From Chitinivorax sp. B (GTDB lineage Bacteria; Pseudomonadota; Gammaproteobacteria; Burkholderiales; SCOH01): DNA of 55,425 nucleotides. The DNA lies in NCBI RefSeq assembly GCF_005503445.1, contig NZ_SCOH01000035.1, positions 1 through 55,425 of the forward strand. Direction: 5' to 3'. Shown here in pieces: positions 1 to 7,740 of the stretch. The notes under the pieces are model-generated. The model was not told the DNA's origin. It was given only the letters and a program-made list of their open reading frames with translations, and did not search any database. Within the stretch, counting starts at the first letter, position 1. Every line of letters starts with the position of its first letter. The translations under genes were made by a program, and so were the position numbers.

Positions 1-923
1 CCGAACTGCGCACCACCCACCGTGACTTGGCGTGTGGTGTCAGGCTGGTTGTAGGCATAACCCACCAACCCATAACGGGATTCAATGCCTTTTTCTTTAA
101 GTGCGGCTTCCAGACCACTGACCGCGCGACCTGTCCACGTCTGGGCCGCCCAGTTGTTCTCCGCAGCCGTTCGACGCAGCAGTCGGATGGACTGAGATTC
201 ATCCGCCATGACAATGACGTCGGCTGCAGGCGCTGCCAGGGACGATGACATGCCCCCCATAGCCATGACAGCCGCTACAGCCCCAGCCCCCAAACGACGC
301 TTACGGGAAACAAACATTGCACCACCGCCAACCAGCATCAATGCCAATACACCAGGCAGCGGCACACCAGTTGGTGGTGGTGTTCGTTTGGTCACCGTTA
401 CCTGGCCAGCACCAACAGTAATGGGCAGCAATACGTGCCCATCAAAATCACCCAACATATTCTGGCCTGCAATATTGGGCAGTACATTCAAGAAAGCAGT
501 GCCTTCGGCAATAGCGTCAAATTCGAGCGAGATCAAACTGAAGAAACTCGCATGCTGCAAAGACTGCAGCATTGCCAGATCAGACAACAATGACACTTCA
601 GATACGGCAATTTTTCCAGGCGATAAAATACTGAAGTCAGCGAAAGCATCGCCTACATTCATATCCGGATTTCCCAGTCCTGAGCCAAAGGTCAACCTCT
701 TAAAGTTCAAGATGGAAGCATCAAAACTGACAATGAAGTCGAATGCACCAACCACATTTGAGCCTAGGTCACCTGCAGCCACGTCAATGCGTACAGAATC
801 CGCAATCTTTGCAGATTGTGTTGGCGGCGTGAATTCGATTCTAGCCGCAGATGCACTGCCAACCACAAACATCAATGCGAGTGAAGCCAACTTCGCTTTG
901 ACAAAACATCCGATCTTTGACAT
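1..923 (-). CDS. Cohesin-like / PEP-CTERM-like / vWA fused surface protein (3' end missing)
   Basis: The frame is open from ATG at 923 to the left edge, about 307 codons, with no stop. Residues 1-27 form a signal peptide ending in GSASA. Residues 28-175 look like a cohesin-type beta domain (the stretch around FDFIVSFDASILNFKRL is typical). Residues 187-210 form a tripartite PEP-CTERM-like signal: VPLPG, a hydrophobic helix, then RKRR. Unexpectedly the frame continues: RKRR is followed by another hydrophobic stretch ending SSLA (residues 211-230), resembling a second signal peptide. A von Willebrand A domain comes next, with its metal site DESQS at 241-245. PEP-CTERM signals normally end a protein, so this is either a natural fusion or two genes joined by loss of a stop. 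No strong ribosome site is seen before 923; an internal start such as ATG at 251 is possible for the vWA part. Start and downstream limit are uncertain. Confidence 0.72.
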   Translation of the reverse strand, partial: MSKIGCFVKAKLASLALMFVVGSASAARIEFTPPTQSAKIADSVRIDVAAGDLGSNVVGAFDFIVSFDASILNFKRLTFGSGLGNPDMNVGDAFADFSILSPGKIAVSEVSLLSDLAMLQSLQHASFFSLISLEFDAIAEGTAFLNVLPNIAGQNMLGDFDGHVLLPITVGAGQVTVTKRTPPPTGVPLPGVLALMLVGGGAMFVSRKRRLGAGAVAAVMAMGGMSSSLAAPAADVIVMADESQSIRLLRRTAAENNWAAQTWTGRAVSGLEAALKEKGIESRYGLVGYAYNQPDTTRQVTVGGAQF

Positions 924-1503
924 TTTTAATTTCACCAGGACGGTATTCGCATCAAGCTATTGATGACTATGCCATTTCAGCAAAAACCACCAAAAACATT
1001 ACGCAAATTGCAATTATGGATGTATGCATTATACATTTTTTATCTTTAAGAAACAATGACAGATGGTGTGCTGACAGATGCTGCAACGCAATCAGGTCAA
1101 CAGTAATATTCGAAAATACTTATTAATTACTTCATTCGGAGGACAAGCACTTGACGCTGTAACCACATAGCCATTCAATACTGTCACTACACCGTAAGCA
1201 ATGCCAGTTGGACTATTCAAGGTCATTACTACCTAGCTGGCAGTACACGGTCATCTTGCTTTCAGTGCAATTTTGACAACCTATGCATAAGTTAATAGAA
1301 AAAGTATTGAAATCAGTAAATTGATGTTGATGAACAGAATATTAAATATTTCCAGTAATATCCAATTAAAAAATTTTTATTTAAAATCAATAATACATAC
1401 CAAAAATCACATTAAATACCAGACACCACCTCATCCAACTGCCGATCTATCCACATATCCGCACCATAAATTTTTCTCCATGCACCGCGGACGTTCAGAC
1501 GCA
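924..1503. other. AT-rich intergenic gap
   Basis: About 580 bases without a credible gene. The part from about 1270 to 1430 is rich in A and T, with long A runs. It should hold the promoter of the surface protein that starts at 923 on the minus strand. Short open frames here have no recognisable product or ribosome site. No inverted repeat or tRNA is visible apart from the terminator at its right end. Confidence 0.6.
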
Positions 1504-1537
1504 AAAAAGCCCGTACGATGATGGGTACGGGCTTTTT
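1504..1537 (-). terminator. Intrinsic terminator after suhB
   Basis: A perfect 13-bp stem (arms 1504-1516 and 1525-1537, core GCCCGTAC/GTACGGGC) with an 8-base loop and A/T flanks giving a U tract on either strand. It lies 82 bases past the stop of suhB on the minus strand. The symmetry means it could also stop transcripts arriving from the other direction. Confidence 0.85.
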
Positions 1538-1618
1538 ATATGAAACCAAGCGATACGGCAGTTTGCGTCTCACCAAACCATTACAAATTGCGAGCGCTAC
1601 GCTGCACAACTTTAGTGC

Positions 1619-2416
1619 TCAATACTTCAATGCATCCGTCAAGTGTGGTTGTAACGCTTGCAACAGTTGGCCGAATACACGGGGCGAACCCGCAACCACA
1701 TGGCCCGATTCCAAGAAATGTTCATTCCCTTCAATATCGCTCACCAGTCCACCGGCTTCTTGTACCATGAGTACACCTGCTGCGATATCCCACGCATTCA
1801 GACCCAGCTCCCAGAAGCCATCGAAGCGGCCACAGGCAACATAGGCTAGGTCCAAGGCTGCAGAACCCGGCCTGCGCAGGCCGGCGGTGCGTTGAAGCAG
1901 ATCCTTGAACATACTCATATAAGTATCGAGATGCGCAAAATCGGAATACGGGAAACCAGTTCCAATCAGGCTGTCAGCGAGCTGGATGCGCTTGGAAACA
2001 CGAATACGACGATCGTTCAGAAATGCGCCTGCACCGCGGCTGGCGGTGAACAGGTCATTATGGACCGGGTCGAAAATGACGCCTTGGGTGATCGTACCAT
2101 TATGTGACAAGGCGATTGAAACTGCATATTGCGGAAAACCATGTAGGAAATTGGTCGTGCCATCGAGCGGATCGATTATCCACTGAAATTCGGAGTCACC
2201 ACGTGCACCTCCCTCTTCACCAAGTATGGCGTGGTTGGGGTATGCATCCAACAGCACCTCGACAATTGCCTGCTCTGCAGCACGGTCAACTTCGCTGACG
2301 AAGTCGTTATGATTTTTGCGTTCTACACGCAATACATCCAGATTATTGGACGCACGATTAATGATGGTCCCGGCCCGACGAGCTGCCTTGACCGCGATAT
2401 TGAGCATCGGGTGCAT
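1619..2416 (-). CDS. suhB: Inositol-1-monophosphatase / SuhB
   Basis: A 265-residue member of the Mg-dependent inositol monophosphatase family. It hydrolyses inositol-1-phosphate; in enterobacteria the protein also joins the rRNA antitermination complex. The start [13 protein letters not shown] matches the family N-terminus exactly, and a GGAG ribosome site lies 7 bases upstream. Metal ligands are visible: GEE at 66-68, the signature [10 protein letters not shown] at 81-90 (Asp82, Asp85), and the second motif NAWDIAAG with Asp210. Length is normal. It is divergent from trmJ across about 330 bases and followed by a strong terminator, so it is probably monocistronic. Confidence 0.96.
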   Translation of the reverse strand: MHPMLNIAVKAARRAGTIINRASNNLDVLRVERKNHNDFVSEVDRAAEQAIVEVLLDAYPNHAILGEEGGARGDSEFQWIIDPLDGTTNFLHGFPQYAVSIALSHNGTITQGVIFDPVHNDLFTASRGAGAFLNDRRIRVSKRIQLADSLIGTGFPYSDFAHLDTYMSMFKDLLQRTAGLRRPGSAALDLAYVACGRFDGFWELGLNAWDIAAGVLMVQEAGGLVSDIEGNEHFLESGHVVAGSPRVFGQLLQALQPHLTDALKY

Positions 2417-2749
2417 GTTTCGACTCCAGTGCGACAGCCTTAAGTGGCTATCACGATGACAAGGAACAAGCAGACACTAGATTCAGATATAGCCCAGTGC
2501 TGCGGTAGTTGGGGACGTATTGTATTGTTTTTGCGCCCATAAATAAACTTGTGTTTACGTGGGGCCACTGTTTCACCCTTTGTTGGCGTGCTCCCGTACA
2601 ACATCGAAAAAGATGCCAAAGCAACAACCCAACGTGCCAAACTGTGCATTCCTGCATCAAATCAAGCTATTTGAAATGATGAACCGCTGGATTCGCATAC
2701 TGGCCTGTTAGAATTCAAGTCTTAACGAATCTATCACGCAGTGTTCATC

Positions 2750-3475
2750 ATGGCAGACCAACTCGACCGAATCCGCATAATCCTGTCCAACCCTAGCCAC
2801 CCAGGCAATATCGGCTCAGCAGCACGTGCCATGAAAGTCATGGGCCTATCGCGACTGTATCTGGTCAATCCCAAGGAATTCCCCAATGACCATGCGGATG
2901 CGCTGGCAAGCGGCGCCGTGGATGTACTGCGACAAGCTGTCGTGTGCAGTTCGCTGACCGAGGCACTGCACGGTGTTGGCTTTGCGGCCGCGTTGTCCGC
3001 GCGCCGCCGCGAACTGACACTCCCGGCAGAGAACCTGCGTGAAGCGGCAACTCATGCCATTCATCTTGCCAGTCAGAATGAAATTGCCTTCGTTTTCGGC
3101 AACGAAACGTTTGGGTTATCCAACGAAGAAGTCATGCAATGCAACATGCTGATTCATGTACCAACCAATCCTGTTTATTGCTCACTCAACTTGGCAGCGG
3201 CCGTCCAGTTGGTTTGCTACGAATTACGCATGGCTTCAGGTTTGACATCATTTGAAGATTGGCCCACCCCACCCGTATTGGCCACACAAGATCAGATCGA
3301 AGGTATGCTGCAACACTTGGAAGCCACGCTGATCGAGATCGGTTACTTGAACCCGGCCAACCCCAAGCGTCTGATGCCCCGACTGCGACGCCTGTATAAA
3401 CGGGCCTCGTTGGAGGTGGACGAAATCGACATGTTGCGCGGCATTCTGACCAAAACGTTGGCCGGTAGACGCTGA
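2750..3475 (+). CDS. trmJ: tRNA (cytidine/uridine-2'-O-)-methyltransferase TrmJ
   Basis: A 241-residue SPOUT-class methyltransferase that 2'-O-methylates position 32 in the anticodon loop of several tRNAs using S-adenosylmethionine. Family marks are the N-terminal SHPGNIGSAARAMKVMG (about residues 16-32), the knot region FVFGNETFGLSNEE, and VPTNPVYCSLNLAAAVQL, which contributes to the cofactor site. The C-terminal helical extension fits TrmJ rather than TrmL, which is shorter. ATG at 2750 is preferred over GTG at 2741 because it gives the usual MADQLDRIRIIL start; no clear Shine-Dalgarno sequence is seen. It is divergent from suhB, a common arrangement, and is followed by a small lipoprotein gene. 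Confidence 0.94.
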   Translation: MADQLDRIRIILSNPSHPGNIGSAARAMKVMGLSRLYLVNPKEFPNDHADALASGAVDVLRQAVVCSSLTEALHGVGFAAALSARRRELTLPAENLREAATHAIHLASQNEIAFVFGNETFGLSNEEVMQCNMLIHVPTNPVYCSLNLAAAVQLVCYELRMASGLTSFEDWPTPPVLATQDQIEGMLQHLEATLIEIGYLNPANPKRLMPRLRRLYKRASLEVDEIDMLRGILTKTLAGRR

Positions 3476-3572
3476 CCATGGCATACGGGTTCTCATATAT
3501 CTTTGACAAGCGCGATGGTGCAGCAGTACAACCACTGCCATTTACAACAAGTATCCAACAGGAGAGGGAAAA

Positions 3573-3800
3573 ATGCGCAGTTCAGTTGTTGCATGCCTCA
3601 TGGCAGTTGCAGGAGTTGCAGGTTGCAGCCATACGTCGACACCAAACGATTACTATGATGACGACAAGGAATACATAACGGGTAGCAATATCCCCCGCAA
3701 GGCCAACCAAATTCGCTCACCTGATCTGAAAGTACTTGATCAAAAAGGGGCTGCCGACATGCGCGAGGCGTTGGACCAGTCGCACGAGCGAATCATGTAA
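3573..3800 (+). CDS. Small putative lipoprotein, function unknown
   Basis: A 75-residue protein with a short N-terminus (MRSS), a hydrophobic core and a lipobox VAGC at about residues 15-18, so it should be lipidated at Cys18 and anchored in the membrane. The mature part is hydrophilic and acidic at first (DYYDDDKEY), followed by GSNIPRKANQIRSPDLKVLD. No catalytic motif is seen. A good ribosome site (GGAGAGGG) precedes ATG 3573, and a hairpin terminator follows, so it looks like a genuine small gene about 100 bases after trmJ. The GSxIPRK stretch recalls small conserved betaproteobacterial lipoproteins, but I cannot assign a role. Confidence 0.75.
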   Translation: MRSSVVACLMAVAGVAGCSHTSTPNDYYDDDKEYITGSNIPRKANQIRSPDLKVLDQKGAADMREALDQSHERIM

Positions 3801-3820
3801 ACGTCGCTTCTTGTGCCCAA

Positions 3821-3849
3821 AAGCATGATGTACGCACCGCATCATGCTT
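3821..3849 (+). terminator. Hairpin terminator after the lipoprotein gene
   Basis: Perfect 10-bp arms AAGCATGATG and CATCATGCTT (3821-3830, 3840-3849) with a 9-base loop, followed by TATTTA. The U tract is weak, but the hairpin sits 20 bases after the stop codon. Confidence 0.65.
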
Positions 3850-3938
3850 TATTTAGACCACAAAAATGAACAATGGTCATTTGAAGGTGCCAATCCAAGA
3901 AAAAGCCATTGACATGGCTCACTTCTCGCCGAAATAAT

Positions 3939-3956
3939 TAACTAACCAGTTAGTTA
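3939..3956. promoter_or_regulatory. Palindromic operator of the TetR regulator
   Basis: The sequence TAACTAACCAGTTAGTTA is a perfect inverted repeat of two 8-bp arms around CA. It ends 12 bases before the TetR start codon, where it would overlap promoter elements. Palindromes of this form are typical of TetR-family sites that govern EmrAB-type efflux genes. Autoregulation of the whole three-gene unit is the likely reading. Confidence 0.8.
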
Positions 3957-3968
3957 TTTATATTCGCA

Positions 3969-4619
3969 ATGGAACACCCTATTCCACCTCCACGCTGGCA
4001 GCGTCGCAAAGAAGCACGTCCGTCAGAAATTACCGCTGCCGCATTGGCACTGTTTGTACAACGCGGCTTTTCCGCGACCAAGCTGGACGATGTTGCCAAA
4101 GCGGCGGGGATCACCAAGGGGACGTTGTACCTTTACTTCGCCAGCAAGGAAGAACTATTCAAAGCGGCTGTTCGAGATACCTGGGAGCCCAGCTTGCAAT
4201 TGGCGGAAGAAATGATTGCAGACACCCAGCATGACGCGACCTCTTTGCTTGAAACGCTGTTGCTGAGCTGGATCGACTTGATTCAAGCCTCGCCAGCAAA
4301 CGGGATCTCAAAGTTGGCTATAGCCGAAGCTGGCAACTTCCCTGAACTAGCCCAGTTTTATCAACAGGAAATCGTTGATCGTAGCCGCCGTATTTTTGGC
4401 AAGGTCATTGAACGGGGTATGCAACGTGGTGAATTCCGTCAGGTTGATATTGGCTTCATGGTCACCGAGATCATTTCACCCATCATTATGCAAACCTTAT
4501 GGCAGCAGGCATTTGGCCCTTATTGCAAAACATCACCTGATCTACCTGGCTTCGCCCGTTTCCATCTTGACTTGCTGTTGAATGGCTTACGTACAGCAAG
4601 CGCGCACCAACATATCTAA
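3969..4619 (+). CDS. TetR/AcrR family transcriptional regulator
   Basis: A 216-residue one-component repressor. The N-terminal helix-turn-helix covers about residues 20-66 (ITAAALALFVQRGF, then ITKGTLYLYFASKEELF), the classic TetR DNA-binding fold. The rest is an alpha-helical ligand and dimerisation domain with no conserved catalytic residues. The start at 3969 has no Shine-Dalgarno sequence and lies just after the palindrome, so the message may be leaderless or very short. It is followed after 82 bases by the membrane-fusion protein and exporter, whose substrates are probably its inducers. The ligand cannot be read from sequence. Confidence 0.93.
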   Translation: MEHPIPPPRWQRRKEARPSEITAAALALFVQRGFSATKLDDVAKAAGITKGTLYLYFASKEELFKAAVRDTWEPSLQLAEEMIADTQHDATSLLETLLLSWIDLIQASPANGISKLAIAEAGNFPELAQFYQQEIVDRSRRIFGKVIERGMQRGEFRQVDIGFMVTEIISPIIMQTLWQQAFGPYCKTSPDLPGFARFHLDLLLNGLRTASAHQHI

Positions 4620-4701
4620 TTGAATGGAAGTTGACGGGTCATGACGACATGAATGCTCCCAAAACTCGATGTCAATCCAAGCTTTTTCCGGAGAATCAAG
4701 C

Positions 4702-5781
4702 ATGACAAACGAAGTACCCCCCCCTGCAGATGCACCCAAAAAACAGGGTAAAGCACGTCTGGTGCTACTGATTGCCTCCATTGGCATTATTGGTAGTCTT
4801 GGCTATCGATGGTGGCATGGCCAACACTTTGTCTCAACCGACAATGCTCAGATCGAAGGCCGCATTGTTCCTATTGCCGCCAGGGTTGCCGGCTATGTAA
4901 CAGACATCCGGGTTACAGACAACCAACTCACCAAGTCCAATGATTTACTGGTAAAAATCGACGATCGCGATTACCAGGCCAAGTTGCTACAGGCAGATGC
5001 TGAACTCTCCATGGCCGTATCCAACGCAGGCAAACAGGGGGGAGATATTGGCCAAGCTGCTGCGCAAATCCATTGGGCTCAAGCCAATGCATCCGCCGCC
5101 ACAGCCAACATCAATCAGTCCGATGCAAATTTGCAAAAAGTACGTAATGATCTTGAGCGGATCAAGTCATTGGCAGCACAAAACATGGCTTCACAGCAGC
5201 AGCTTGATGCCGCTGAAACCGGTGTGCGAACTGCCGAAGCCCAACTGAAAACCGCACGAGACTCTGCCAGTGCAGCAGGTGAGCAGGTCACTGTGTATTC
5301 CGCTGCACTTCGTACGGCAAAATCGAAGGTAGATGCAGCACGTGCAGTACGTGATCTGGCTGCTATTCAGCTGGCAGATACGGAACTGAAAGCGCCAACT
5401 GCCGGCATGGTCAGCAAGAAGAATGTTGAAATTGGGCAATTGGTCCAACCTGGCCAGACCTTAATGAGTCTGGTGGCAACTGGCGATGTATGGGTGGTGG
5501 CCAACGTCAAGGAAACCGATGTAGGCAAGGTCAAACCAGGTGCCTCCGCTGCCATTGAGATCGATGCCTATCCGGGCATCAAAATTCATGGCAAGGTCGA
5601 ATCCATCAGCGCGGCTACTGGTGCAAAGTTCACCCTGCTACCACCGGATAATGCGACTGGCAACTTCACGAAAGTGGTACAACGCGTACCAGTCAAAATT
5701 CGCCTGGATCAAAGCAATGACAAGACTCACCCATTGCGCCCCGGGATGAGTGTTGTTGCCACGATCGAGGCCTCGGCATGA
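4702..5781 (+). CDS. EmrA/HlyD-type membrane-fusion protein of an efflux pump
   Basis: A 359-residue periplasmic adaptor that links the inner-membrane exporter to an outer-membrane channel. One N-terminal membrane segment lies at about residues 19-36. The beta-barrel/lipoyl entry VSTDNAQIEGRIVPIAARV follows, then a long alanine- and glutamine-rich coiled-coil hairpin (about 95-215), the second lipoyl half (ELKAPTAGMVSKKNVEIGQ) and a beta-barrel domain ending in RPGMSVVATIE. ATG 4702 is chosen over ATG 4669 because a GGAGA ribosome site lies 8 bases before it. Its stop overlaps the start of the exporter by 4 bases (ATGA), so the two are translationally coupled. Confidence 0.93.
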   Translation: MTNEVPPPADAPKKQGKARLVLLIASIGIIGSLGYRWWHGQHFVSTDNAQIEGRIVPIAARVAGYVTDIRVTDNQLTKSNDLLVKIDDRDYQAKLLQADAELSMAVSNAGKQGGDIGQAAAQIHWAQANASAATANINQSDANLQKVRNDLERIKSLAAQNMASQQQLDAAETGVRTAEAQLKTARDSASAAGEQVTVYSAALRTAKSKVDAARAVRDLAAIQLADTELKAPTAGMVSKKNVEIGQLVQPGQTLMSLVATGDVWVVANVKETDVGKVKPGASAAIEIDAYPGIKIHGKVESISAATGAKFTLLPPDNATGNFTKVVQRVPVKIRLDQSNDKTHPLRPGMSVVATIEASA

Positions 5782-7364
5782 ATGCAATTCTGCCTGGCCT
5801 GTCCCGTTCAAACAGCCCAGCCGGGATTCATACCAACCGTTTCATCATTGCACTGACCGTGACACTTGCCTCGGTGCTGGAACTGCTCGACACCAGTATC
5901 GTCAATGTGGCTGTACCGCATATGATGGGCTCGTTAGGTGCTACATTAGATGAGATTGCCTGGGTCTCGACGGGCTACGTTGTGGCCAATGTGATCATAC
6001 TCCCGATTTCAGGCTGGCTATCCGGTCAGCTGGGCAGACGTAACTATTTTGCCTTATCGATTCTGATATTCACCGTTGCCTCGATGGCCTGTGGTGCCGC
6101 CGCCACGCTGGAGTCCCTGGTGTTCTGGCGAATTGTTCAAGGTCTTGGCGGCGGTGGCCTGTTGGCCACAGCACAATCCACCATTTTCGAGACTTTTCCA
6201 GTCAAGGAAATGGGTACTGCCATGGCCATTTTTGGTATGGGTATCATGGCCGGCCCGGCATTGGGCCCGACCGTGGGTGGCTGGTTGACCGATGCCTATT
6301 CCTGGCCCTGGATCTTCTATATTAATTTGCCATTAGGTATCGCCGCGCTGTTGCTCACCTTGGTCTACGTGCCGGATTCAGCCATGCAGCAAAAGGCCGC
6401 CAAAGTGGACTATATCGGCCTGATTTTACTGGCCATTGGCATTGGTGCCTTGCAGACAATGCTGGAACGCGGTGAGAAAAATGATTGGTTCCAATCCACG
6501 GAAGTCGTCGTTTTAGCCTTGATGGCTTTCTTTGGGTTGTTCCTGTTCATAATCCATGAGCTGGAAACCCGCCACCCGATTGTCGACCTGCGAATCATGC
6601 GGGATGGGCAATTCAACGCGGGCCTGATCTATGCGTTTCTGACAGGTGCTGCCCTGTACAGCACCATTTTCATGTTCCCGGTATATGCACAGTCGTTGAT
6701 GGGCTATAACGCCTTTCAGACAGGCATGTTCATTCTGCCCTCAGCCATTGCCACCGCCATTGCGCTCGCCACCACCAGCAAACTGGTGGCACGTGGCGTG
6801 TCGGCAAAAGCGGTGATTGTGTTGGGCACAATTGTATTCTGCTATTCGATGTGGATGCACTACCACTTTACAACCCAAAGTGGTGCGGAAGATTTCTTCT
6901 GGCCTTTGGTGCTGCGTGGCCTGGGATTGGGAATGGTGTTCGTACCGCTGAATAACCTGGCCATGAGCAATATCGCCCCCAAAGACATGGCAAACGCCAG
7001 TGGCCTCTACAACCTGACCCGTATGTTGGGTGGGAGCGTGGGTATCGCAACGTCTGCGACTGGATACAATCACCTGCTGCAAAGTCAGCAAGCACATTTA
7101 TCTGAACACCTGGCAACCAATGCGCCAGCTACTTTACAACGGCTGACCACGTTGAAGCAGATTCTGATAGTGCGCGGCGTACCCGAGAGCATGGTCAATA
7201 GCAAAGCACATGCCCTGCTAAATATGCAGGTACAAAAGCAGGCGAATATGCTGTCGTTCAGCCAGTTGTTCTTCTGGTTCGGCATCGTGCTGGCGTGCGC
7301 CATTCCACTACTGCTGCTCATGCGGAACACCAAGCTGCGCCAAGGTAGCATGGATGCACATTAG
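5778..7364 (+). CDS. EmrB/QacA-type MFS drug exporter (DHA2 family, 14 TM)
   Basis: A 528-residue proton-driven exporter of the major facilitator superfamily with about 14 hydrophobic segments. The DHA2 signature LDTSIVNVAVPHM lies near residue 37. Motif A (SGQLGRRNYF) and the antiporter motif C (MAGPALGPTVGGWL) are both present, which indicates export. Overlap with the upstream adaptor gene supports a joint EmrAB-like complex. No TolC-type outer-membrane gene is in the operon, so the pump must use one encoded elsewhere. Expected substrates are hydrophobic toxicants or antibiotics, by family only. Confidence 0.94.
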   Translation: MNAILPGLSRSNSPAGIHTNRFIIALTVTLASVLELLDTSIVNVAVPHMMGSLGATLDEIAWVSTGYVVANVIILPISGWLSGQLGRRNYFALSILIFTVASMACGAAATLESLVFWRIVQGLGGGGLLATAQSTIFETFPVKEMGTAMAIFGMGIMAGPALGPTVGGWLTDAYSWPWIFYINLPLGIAALLLTLVYVPDSAMQQKAAKVDYIGLILLAIGIGALQTMLERGEKNDWFQSTEVVVLALMAFFGLFLFIIHELETRHPIVDLRIMRDGQFNAGLIYAFLTGAALYSTIFMFPVYAQSLMGYNAFQTGMFILPSAIATAIALATTSKLVARGVSAKAVIVLGTIVFCYSMWMHYHFTTQSGAEDFFWPLVLRGLGLGMVFVPLNNLAMSNIAPKDMANASGLYNLTRMLGGSVGIATSATGYNHLLQSQQAHLSEHLATNAPATLQRLTTLKQILIVRGVPESMVNSKAHALLNMQVQKQANMLSFSQLFFWFGIVLACAIPLLLLMRNTKLRQGSMDAH

Positions 7365-7656
7365 CAGACAGAAAGGGGGCGAAGCCGTCCCCTGCTTCCA
7401 ACCAACGTACAGTGACCGCTCTGCACTACCGTCAGGCGCGAATGGCTTCGATCACTCAGCCGCCACCAGCGCGCGAGCCCCTCTTCGAAGCGTTCGATCA
7501 GTATCGACGAGGGCATTATTTTTGCAGCAATGCCAGTGAGCAACACGTCCGGGCGACCTGCCCGAACTGAAATTCGGCACGTGGATCTTGACACCCACTG
7601 AAACCTGCTATTGCAGGTCAGTTGAATAGGACTAAAGATCAACTGGCCCCCTTCCC
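7365..7656. other. Intergenic space between exporter and beta-oxidation genes
   Basis: About 290 bases between two convergent units. Open frames on both strands exist but show no recognisable product and no ribosome site. No terminator with a clear U tract is seen for the exporter side. Confidence 0.5.
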
Positions 7657-7685
7657 TCAAAAAAACCACACCCGAAGGTGTGGTT
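7657..7685 (-). terminator. Intrinsic terminator of the beta-oxidation operon
   Basis: Perfect 9-bp stem AACCACACC/GGTGTGGTT (7664-7672, 7677-7685) with a CGAA loop, which reads UUCG on the minus strand. A run of A on the plus strand gives at least seven U on the minus-strand transcript. It lies 56 bases past the stop of the hydratase/dehydrogenase gene. Confidence 0.88.
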
Positions 7686-7740
7686 CAACTGCATGATCAT
7701 TCTGCATCGGCATCACATAGCCGCTGCAACCAAGCTGTCA

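Noticed and set aside
208-963. 251-codon plus-strand open frame opposite the surface protein
   Set aside because: It is antisense to the minus-strand frame that has signal peptide, PEP-CTERM-like motif and vWA site; its own translation is low-complexity proline/threonine-rich and matches nothing.
1270-1430. AT-rich stretch considered as a replication origin
   Set aside because: No DnaA-box cluster, no dnaA/dnaN/parAB gene and no iteron repeats are visible; simple AT-rich promoter spacer is sufficient.
1412-1609. 65-codon minus-strand frame after suhB
   Set aside because: It spans the strong terminator at 1504-1537, has no ribosome site and no recognisable motif.
2440-2660. Two overlapping 69-codon minus-strand frames in the suhB-trmJ gap
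   Set aside because: They overlap each other in different frames and cover the promoter region of two divergent genes; no ribosome site.
7361-7669. 102-codon minus-strand frame between the efflux pair and beta-oxidation genes
   Set aside because: It overlaps the end of the exporter gene and the terminator at 7657-7685, and shows no family resemblance.
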